Assembly: GCA_946482625.1 (NCBI GenBank)
Contig: CAMLSH010000193.1
Coordinates: 1-7,334, forward strand
DNA length: 7,334 bases
Origin: an uncultured Opitutaceae bacterium
GTDB taxonomy: Bacteria; Verrucomicrobiota; Verrucomicrobiae; Opitutales; Opitutaceae
Direction of reading: 5' to 3'
The notes under the pieces are model-generated. The model searched no databases. It was given only the letters and a program-made list of their open reading frames with translations, and had not been told where the DNA came from. This document shows positions 1 to 4,890 of this stretch, piece by piece. Numbering within the stretch: the first letter of the stretch is position 1; the number at the start of each line of letters is the position of its first letter. The position numbers and the translations under genes are program-made.

Positions 1-512
1 AGTGCACCATCTACGACTGCACCGACGGGAACCTCGATATCGCCAAGGGCTCCGATCTCATCACCGTCTCGTGGTGCAAATTCTACTACACGCGCAACAA
101 CGGCCATAATTTCTCCAATCTCGTCGGCTCCTCCGACACCGACACCGGCGGCTACCGCATCACCTTCCATCACAACTGGTGGAGCACCGGCTGCAAACAA
201 CGCATGCCCGCCGACCGCTTTGGCCCCTGCCACATGTACAACAACTACTGGGACTGCGCCGGCAACGACTACTGCACCACCGCCCGCAACGTCACCCAGA
301 TGCTGAGCGAGAATAACTACTACAACGGCGTCGCCAACCCGCTGAACAAAGAAAACAGCGGCAAGCTCAAGACCGTCGGCAACATCTTCAACAACTGCAC
401 CGGCCGCATGGTCACCAGCAACGACAGTGTATTCACGCCCAATTACGGCTACACGCTCGACGCCACCACCAACGTCCCCACCCGCGTCAAAAACGGCGCC
501 GGCAACCGCTGA
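1..512 (+). CDS. Pectate lyase, polysaccharide lyase family 1 (3' part, start outside window)
   Basis: The reading frame is open from base 3 to a TGA at 510-512 and gives 169 residues; the N-terminal half lies off the left edge. PL1 enzymes cleave de-esterified pectin (polygalacturonate) by calcium-dependent beta-elimination outside the cell. Seen here: D-G-N-L-D-I (residues 8-13) followed by GSDLITVSW, the family's DGxxDI..GS..ITVSW strand; VGSSDTDTG (41-49); ITFHHNWW (53-60); and RMPADRFG (67-74) followed by HMYNNYW. By alignment with Erwinia PelC from memory, R67 matches the catalytic Arg218, R72 matches Arg223, and D8 and D12 sit at the calcium ligands Glu166 and Asp170. The PelC Lys190 position appears to be Phe37. 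Eight cysteines in 169 residues fit an exported, disulfide-bonded protein. The signal peptide cannot be seen. It is likely functionally paired with the pectinesterase at 2100-2993. Confidence 0.9.
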   Translation, partial: CTIYDCTDGNLDIAKGSDLITVSWCKFYYTRNNGHNFSNLVGSSDTDTGGYRITFHHNWWSTGCKQRMPADRFGPCHMYNNYWDCAGNDYCTTARNVTQMLSENNYYNGVANPLNKENSGKLKTVGNIFNNCTGRMVTSNDSVFTPNYGYTLDATTNVPTRVKNGAGNR

Positions 513-556
513 CCACCCGTGCACCACCGCGCTCACACGCGCCCTCCGAAAGGTAG

Positions 557-578
557 GGCGCGTTATCCCTAACGCGCC
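557..578. repeat. Perfect 9-bp inverted repeat (REP-like palindrome or weak terminator)
   Basis: The arms GGCGCGTTA (557-565) and TAACGCGCC (570-578) are exact reverse complements around a TCCC loop. It lies 44 bases after the pectate lyase stop codon, where a transcription terminator is expected, but no T-run follows on the + strand, so intrinsic termination would be weak. A short, very stable palindrome between genes without a U-tract also fits a dispersed REP-type element. One window cannot show whether it recurs elsewhere in the genome. Confidence 0.55.
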
Positions 579-693
579 GATTAGCGCTCAAATCGCTTTC
601 CCCGCTCCGATCCACCGACGGCCTGCTCGCACCGCCAACCTCGCCAACCCCGCAGCGCGCCCTCGCCTGCTCCGTCCCACACGCGCGCCTTCT

Positions 694-747
694 TTTTTGG
701 ACTGCGGTACCTCGGCACCGCGTTCGCCGAGCCGCCTCGGCGGCTCG
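694..747. repeat. Tandem GC-rich palindromes after a T-run
   Basis: A T6 run (about 693-698) is followed by two adjacent palindromes. The first is GCGGTACC (704-711) against GGCACCGC (714-721), 7 of 8 positions pairing with a 2-base gap. The second is CGAGCCGCC (728-736) against GGCGGCTCG (739-747), 9 of 9 pairing around TC. In a folded strand the innermost pairs would open to give a workable loop. The arrangement resembles REP/BIME-like intergenic elements more than a terminator, because the T-run precedes the stems on the + strand. Read on the - strand, the stems are followed by an A-run on the + strand equivalent to the reverse of these Ts, so a leftward terminator is not supported either. 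Function is unknown. Confidence 0.4.
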
Positions 748-830
748 CGCCCCTTTCTCAACTCGCCGGGGCAGCTCCCACCCAAGCGAACACCTACACA
801 AGACCATCCATCCGCTCTGCCCCCACGCCC

Positions 831-2024
831 ATGCCCACCCGCGCCCTCCGCTCTCCCGCACTTCTCCTCGGCGCCCTCGCGTGTTCAACAATCGGTTACA
901 TCGCCGGCCGCCACGCCATCCCTGCACCATCGGTCCCCTCGCTCGCCGCCTCCGCGTCCTCATCTCCTTCCGCGCTTCCGCCCCTCCGCGTTTCCGCGAT
1001 CTCAAACAACACCTCCGCATTCTCTTCCGACTTCGCTCCACTCACCCACGCACTCACGCCCTCCGACTGGAAAACCCTTCTCGCCTCCCCATCCTCACCC
1101 GCCACCGAGCAAACACTCCTCGCCTCCCTCCGCTCCCTCGCCGCCACCGATCCCACGCTCGCGCTGGAACTCGCCCAAACCGCACCGACTCCCCGCCAGC
1201 GCGATGAATTCATCCGCGCCGCTCTCCACGGCTGGGGCTCTCGCGATCCGCTCGCCGCCGCCCGCTGGACACTCGACCACGTCCGCCTCGGCGAACGCCG
1301 CCTCGCCGCAGAAACCCTCCTCACCGCCGCCATCGCTAACCCCGGCGCCGCGCTTCAGGCCGCAAACCTTCTCTGCGCCTCCGATCCTCTCCTCCAAAGC
1401 GATCACGGCAACGCACTCGTCACCGCCTTCGCCCGCGCCGGCCACTTCAATCTCGCCGCGCAATTCGCCGCCACCGCCCCAGGGGATTTCCGAGCCCACT
1501 GGCTCTCCACCGCCTTTTCGCAGTGGGCCCGCTATCAACCCGACACCGCTCTCGCTGCGGCCGGCAATCTCGACGATGCCACCGCCCGCACCGAAGCCCT
1601 TCAAGGCGTCGTCACCGGCTGGGCCGCGAGCGATCCCGCCGCACTCGTTGCCTGCGCTGAAAAACTCCCGTCCTCTGAGATGCGCGCGTCAGCCCTCCGC
1701 GACGGCCTGCAACAATGGGTCTCCCTCGACCCCGTCGCAGCCTCCGCCTGGATGGATCGCCTCGACCCCAGCCGCGACCTCGATGCGGGCGCCGCCGCCG
1801 TCGCGACCACGCCGGTGATCGTGGAGAAAAAACCCGACGTCGCGGCCAGCTGGGCCGAGAGCATCGTCGATCCCCAACTCCGCGCCGACACGCTCCTCGA
1901 TCTCATCCAGCTCTGGGCCGCGCGCGATCCCGAGGCCGCGCGTAGTTACGCCCTGAATTCCCCCGCCCTCCGCCCCGAAACGCGCGAACTCGCGCTCTCC
2001 TCTCTCCAGCCAGATCCACACTGA
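831..2024 (+). CDS. Exported or membrane-anchored alpha-solenoid protein with ~32-residue W-x4-DP repeats, function unknown
   Basis: The predicted protein has 397 residues. The N-terminus has Arg4 and Arg7 and then a hydrophobic stretch (about 8-26), which suggests either an uncleaved membrane anchor or a lipoprotein signal with Cys18 after ALA, a permissive lipobox. A Ser/Ala/Pro-rich linker follows to about residue 75. The rest is Ala/Leu-rich helical repeats. The clearest units begin with Trp135 (GWGSRDP), Trp232 (QWARYQP), Trp264 (GWAASDP), Trp296 (QWVSLDP) and Trp362 (LWAARDP). Weaker units align near 103, 166, 200 and 330, giving about nine units at 31-34 residue spacing. I recall similar W-x-x-x-DP-x-A-A proteins as common hypothetical proteins in Verrucomicrobiota. 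A scaffold or protein-binding role is inference only. ATG at 831 is the only Met before residue 283; no Shine-Dalgarno sequence precedes it. The next gene starts 75 bases downstream. Confidence 0.85.
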   Translation: MPTRALRSPALLLGALACSTIGYIAGRHAIPAPSVPSLAASASSSPSALPPLRVSAISNNTSAFSSDFAPLTHALTPSDWKTLLASPSSPATEQTLLASLRSLAATDPTLALELAQTAPTPRQRDEFIRAALHGWGSRDPLAAARWTLDHVRLGERRLAAETLLTAAIANPGAALQAANLLCASDPLLQSDHGNALVTAFARAGHFNLAAQFAATAPGDFRAHWLSTAFSQWARYQPDTALAAAGNLDDATARTEALQGVVTGWAASDPAALVACAEKLPSSEMRASALRDGLQQWVSLDPVAASAWMDRLDPSRDLDAGAAAVATTPVIVEKKPDVAASWAESIVDPQLRADTLLDLIQLWAARDPEAARSYALNSPALRPETRELALSSLQPDPH

Positions 2025-2028
2025 CCGC

Positions 2029-2046
2029 AGGAGCGGAGGCGCTCCT
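2029..2046 (+). terminator. Possible weak terminator hairpin
   Basis: Arms AGGAGCG (2029-2035) and CGCTCCT (2040-2046) pair over 7 bp with a GAGG loop, starting five bases after the stop codon of the solenoid protein gene. No T-run follows, so it may only attenuate transcription or protect the 3' end, and read-through into the pectinesterase gene is possible. Confidence 0.35.
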
Positions 2047-2099
2047 CCGAAATCCGATCAAAACCCATCCCCTCAGCAAACACCCACCCACCCAAAAAT

Positions 2100-2993
2100 A
2101 TGAAACGTCTCCTGCTCCTCCTCGTCGCCGTCGCCACGTTTGCGACCGCGCTCTCCGCCGCCACCCGCAGCGTTCCGTCCCAATACCCCACCATCCAGGC
2201 CGCCGTAAACGCCGCCGTATCCGGTGACATCATCAACATCGCCAACGGCACCTACAACGAACAGGTCACCATCGCGTCCTCTAAAACCAACCTCCGCCTC
2301 GTCGGCGCCAGCCAGACCGGCGTCATCCTTTCCTCCGGCGCCGACCAGACCTCCCTCACCGTCAACGGCACGGACATTACGATCTCGTATATGACGATCC
2401 GCAACACCCTGCTCAGCGGCTCCACCACCAGCCACGCCGTTCGGGTCAACAGCAAGCGCGTCGAGTTCTACCGCTGCTACATCAACGGCTGGCAGGACAC
2501 TTTCGCCATCTGGAATGGCGCACTCGTTTACTGCAAATACTGCGAAATCCGCGGCTGCGTTGATTACATCTACAGCGGCGGCACCGCCTTCTTCGAAACC
2601 ACTAACATCCGCCAAGTCCGTTCGACCGGCGGCGTGGACTGCGCTCCCAGCACACCCCAAGACGTGACGTACGGCTTCGTCTTCAGCGGCTGCACCATCA
2701 CTCGCTCAAGCAACGTTCCCAACAACAGCTCCACACTGATGCGCCCGTGGTATCCCTACGGCCAGACCGCCTACATCAACTGCACGATGGACGCTCACAT
2801 CACCGCCGCCGGCTGGAGCCCATGGGACGGCCGCGAAGCCACCTGCCGCGCCGCCGAATACGGCAGCAAGACCCCCGCCGGCGCCGCCATCAACCTCTCC
2901 ACCCGCTCCTCCTGGGTCGTCCGTCTGACCGCCGCTCAGGCTGCCACGTATTCAAAATCCAACGTCCTCGGCGGCTGGGTGCCGCCGCTCTGA
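2100..2993 (+). CDS. Secreted pectinesterase (pectin methylesterase), carbohydrate esterase family 8
   Basis: This 297-residue enzyme would hydrolyse methyl esters of pectin to give polygalacturonate and methanol, preparing substrate for the pectate lyase upstream. A signal peptide is clear: MKR, then a Leu/Ala/Val-rich core, with likely cleavage after ALSA at residue 20. The mature part opens with YPTIQAAVNAA (29-39), INIANGTYNEQVTI (45-58) and LRLVGAS (65-71), the usual start of the CE8 beta-helix. Catalytic landmarks are present: WQDT with Gln132 and Asp133, VDYIY with the nucleophile Asp155, LMRPW with Arg215 and Trp217, and GWSPWDG (238-244) followed by EYGS. The first oxyanion-hole Gln of the family (Gln113 of carrot enzyme) aligns with Thr110, which is unusual. 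There are eight cysteines. Length is normal for a bacterial single-domain enzyme. The ATG at 2100 has no Shine-Dalgarno sequence; its leader is A/C-rich. Confidence 0.93.
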   Translation: MKRLLLLLVAVATFATALSAATRSVPSQYPTIQAAVNAAVSGDIINIANGTYNEQVTIASSKTNLRLVGASQTGVILSSGADQTSLTVNGTDITISYMTIRNTLLSGSTTSHAVRVNSKRVEFYRCYINGWQDTFAIWNGALVYCKYCEIRGCVDYIYSGGTAFFETTNIRQVRSTGGVDCAPSTPQDVTYGFVFSGCTITRSSNVPNNSSTLMRPWYPYGQTAYINCTMDAHITAAGWSPWDGREATCRAAEYGSKTPAGAAINLSTRSSWVVRLTAAQAATYSKSNVLGGWVPPL

Positions 2994-3038
2994 TCCTCCC
3001 AGGGAAGCGCGCGGCTCCTTAATCCCATCTGTTCTTCC

Positions 3039-3075
3039 AAGGACGACCGCTAGCTCGTGGCCGTCCTTTTTATTT
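3039..3075 (+). terminator. Intrinsic terminator after the pectinesterase gene
   Basis: AAGGACG (3039-3045) pairs with CGTCCTT (3062-3068), then one A/C mismatch, then CC (3047-3048) with GG (3059-3060), around a 10-base loop. A T-run (3067-3071) and a further TTT (3073-3075) follow on the + strand. It lies 45 bases after the pectinesterase stop and separates it from the convergent gene that ends at 3129. Read leftward there is no U-tract, so it should act only on + strand transcription. Confidence 0.8.
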
Positions 3076-3128
3076 CGCCGCCTCCTCCGCGATTCCTGCC
3101 CCACCAAAACCCGCTCTCCGCCACGACG

Positions 3129-4694
3129 TCACCGCCGCACCAGTCGCAGATCTTTTTTGAGCATCTCCAACGCGCGTCCCCGGATCACCACGACGTCCGT
3201 GCTCTCGGCCGCCGCCGCACCCGACGCCCACAATCCGTCGCCATTCGCAAACGCCTGATCGATCACTCCGCCCGCCGGTATCACCTGCACCTCGCCACCC
3301 GCCTCCTGCAGCGCGACCGATCCGCGCTTCACCACGAAGAACGCCCGCACCTTCTGCCCCGCCTCGAAAAGGCTCTCGCCCTGCTCCAAATGTATCGCCC
3401 GCAAAATGTCCTCCGCCGGCGGCAGCACCAGGCTGATGTCGCGCGCGAAAAACAAATCGAACGTCCAGTCGATCGTCACCCGCAGCCGCCGCATCACGCC
3501 CGGCAGTTTCGCCAGATAGATCGTCCGCCACATCCACCACGCGATGAATCCCGAGAAGTGCATCCCGAACACCTCGGCCACCGCCTCCCGTTCGCCGACC
3601 GTCGCGAGCTGCCCCATGTAACGATAAGCAAACGGCCGCGGCTCACCGCGTTCTCCACGGAGGATTCGCGCCAGGTTTTCGCCCAGCTGTTTTCCCTGTC
3701 GCATCGCGAACTGCGCTGTCGGTGGCGCGATCTTGATCTCTCCTTTGTCGTTCCACGGCACCGCCGCGCAGTCCCCTGCCGCCCACAGCTTGGCCACGCT
3801 CGGCACCCGCATTGTCGCATCCACCGGCACGCGACCTTTGTCTGCCACCACGCCCACCTGCTTGCACAAATCCACCACCACCGGGCTCGGCGCATTGCCC
3901 ACGGTACAGACCACCGTGTGCGCCTCGATAAATCCCCCGTCCTGCAAAATCACCTTCGACGCCGTCACCTCGGTCACACGCGTGTTCAGCCGCACTTCCA
4001 TGCCCCGCCTCTCCAGCACCCGCTGCGCATAGTCGCCCAGCTTCTCTCCGATTTCCTCCAACAAATGCCCGCGGCTGTGCGCGAGAATCACCCTCGGCTT
4101 CGTGTCACGGAGATTCGCATACAGATGCCGCACCTCGCGCAGCAGATCCATCAACTGCCCCGCCGTCTCCACGCCTGTGTAACCGCCGCCGACCACCACA
4201 AACGTCATCAACCGCTGCCGCAGTTCCGCCTCCTCCACCAGATTCGCTTCCTCCAGCCGGTTGATGATCGCCGCCCGCAGCCGCAGCGCGTCCGCCACGT
4301 TTTTCATGGGCCACGCGTGATCGGTCATCCCCGGAACGCGTGTCATGTCCGTCACGCTGCCCAGCGTCATCACCAGGTGATCGAATTCCACCACATGGTT
4401 CCGCGTGAATCGCCCCCCATCCAGTTCGAGCCGCTTTTCCGCCCACTGGATTTTGTGAATCGTCCCCTGCAGCACATCCACGTTGCGGCAAAACTGCCGG
4501 AGCGGATTCACCACATCGAGCGGCGAGAGCGCCGCACCCGCGACCTCCGCCAGCATCGGCTGGAAAACGAGTACATTGCGCTCCGCGATCAACGCCACGC
4601 GTTTCAGCCCCGCCGCGCCGAGCGCCTTGCCCAGCACCTTCGCGCAATACGCTCCCGCAAATCCACCACCGGCGATGACCACGTCGAATTTCAT
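3129..4694 (-). CDS. Type II NADH:quinone oxidoreductase (NDH-2 family) with C-terminal cNMP-binding-like domain
   Basis: NDH-2 enzymes are FAD flavoproteins on the cytoplasmic face of the membrane that pass electrons from NADH to quinone without pumping protons. Numbering from the ATG at 4694 (521 residues): FAD-binding GGGFAG at 9-14; FQPML at 44-48; the second Rossmann motif VVVGGGYTGVETAG near 166-179 for NADH; the C-terminal FAD motif AAGD ending at Asp308; and the quinone-site segment TAQFAMRQG at 326-334. Aromatic amphipathic stretches at about 382-399 and 406-422, ending in FFARDISL, match the family's membrane-anchoring tail. About 100 further residues (about 423-521) resemble a cyclic-nucleotide-binding domain: GESLFEAGQ, FFVVKRGSVAL, PAGGVI. 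The phosphate-binding cassette is not recognisable, so ligand binding is doubtful. A TTG at 4730 would add 12 residues; the ATG is preferred because it puts the FAD motif in the usual place. There is no Shine-Dalgarno sequence. Confidence 0.88.
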   Translation of the reverse strand: MKFDVVIAGGGFAGAYCAKVLGKALGAAGLKRVALIAERNVLVFQPMLAEVAGAALSPLDVVNPLRQFCRNVDVLQGTIHKIQWAEKRLELDGGRFTRNHVVEFDHLVMTLGSVTDMTRVPGMTDHAWPMKNVADALRLRAAIINRLEEANLVEEAELRQRLMTFVVVGGGYTGVETAGQLMDLLREVRHLYANLRDTKPRVILAHSRGHLLEEIGEKLGDYAQRVLERRGMEVRLNTRVTEVTASKVILQDGGFIEAHTVVCTVGNAPSPVVVDLCKQVGVVADKGRVPVDATMRVPSVAKLWAAGDCAAVPWNDKGEIKIAPPTAQFAMRQGKQLGENLARILRGERGEPRPFAYRYMGQLATVGEREAVAEVFGMHFSGFIAWWMWRTIYLAKLPGVMRRLRVTIDWTFDLFFARDISLVLPPAEDILRAIHLEQGESLFEAGQKVRAFFVVKRGSVALQEAGGEVQVIPAGGVIDQAFANGDGLWASGAAAAESTDVVVIRGRALEMLKKDLRLVRR

Positions 4695-4840
4695 GCGCGC
4701 AGAAAATGCCGCGCTCGCTCCGCTCCGCAAGCCACCCGCCCATCTTCCACACTGTTCTCTTTGTTCTTTGTCTTACTTCTTTGTCAGCACCGTCCCCTCG
4801 CGCCGAGACTTCGCCGGCCGCCCTTCCTTCAACTTCCCAC

Positions 4841-4890
4841 TTAAAACCTAAACTGACGCGAGCACCGCGTCCTGCGCGGCATTCGCGTCA
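4841..4890 (-). terminator. Terminator hairpin beginning at the stop codon of the PAS-phosphatase gene
   Basis: On the - strand, the TGA stop (4888-4890) opens an 8-bp outer stem: 4883-4890 pairs perfectly with 4854-4861. An inner 5-bp stem (4875-4879 with 4865-4869) follows, separated by a small internal loop that includes one G.U pair. The next - strand bases are GTTTAGGTTTT (4853 down to 4843), an interrupted U-tract. The shape is a good intrinsic terminator, though the U-tract is imperfect. It makes it less likely that the NDH-2 gene starting at 4694 is simply co-transcribed. Confidence 0.6.

Larger units (their letters stand above)
513..830. other. Gene-free spacer with palindromes
   Basis: This 318-base gap between the pectate lyase and the solenoid protein gene shows no convincing gene. 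It is C-rich on the + strand and holds a perfect 9-bp inverted repeat (557-578), a small 5-bp one just after it (578-595, arms CGATT/AATCG), and a pair of GC-rich palindromes preceded by a T6 run (694-747). I see no good sigma70-like promoter and no Shine-Dalgarno sequence before 831. Open frames through the gap are by-products of base composition. Confidence 0.7.

Noticed and set aside
427..1818. Long open frame (463 codons, +) overlapping the pectate lyase end and the solenoid gene
   Set aside because: The translation is extremely Pro/Ser/Arg-rich without domains and lies out of frame over two well-supported coding regions. It stays open because of C-rich base composition.
831..2024. TPR or Sel1 repeat protein
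   Set aside because: The period (about 32) is close, but the Trp/Asp-Pro pattern does not match the TPR consensus or the Sel1 spacing of about 36 residues. I therefore leave it as an unassigned alpha-solenoid.
3039..3075. Hairpin as a two-way terminator for both converging genes
   Set aside because: Only the + strand reading is followed by a T-run; on the - strand the stem is followed by GGAAGAAC.
4695..4730. TTG start giving NDH-2 12 extra N-terminal residues
   Set aside because: The extra residues are Ala/Ser/Arg-rich without family similarity. The ATG at 4694 puts the FAD-binding GxGxxG at residue 9, as is usual for the family.
4695..4840. Possible promoter for the NDH-2 gene, with a CTGACA on the - strand near 4783-4788
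   Set aside because: No acceptable -10 hexamer lies at about 17 bases, and the surrounding purine-rich tract gives many chance near-matches.
3057..4844. 595-codon open frame (+) opposite the NDH-2 gene
   Set aside because: It is rich in Arg, His and Pro, has no motif, and mirrors codon positions of a clear NDH-2 gene on the other strand.
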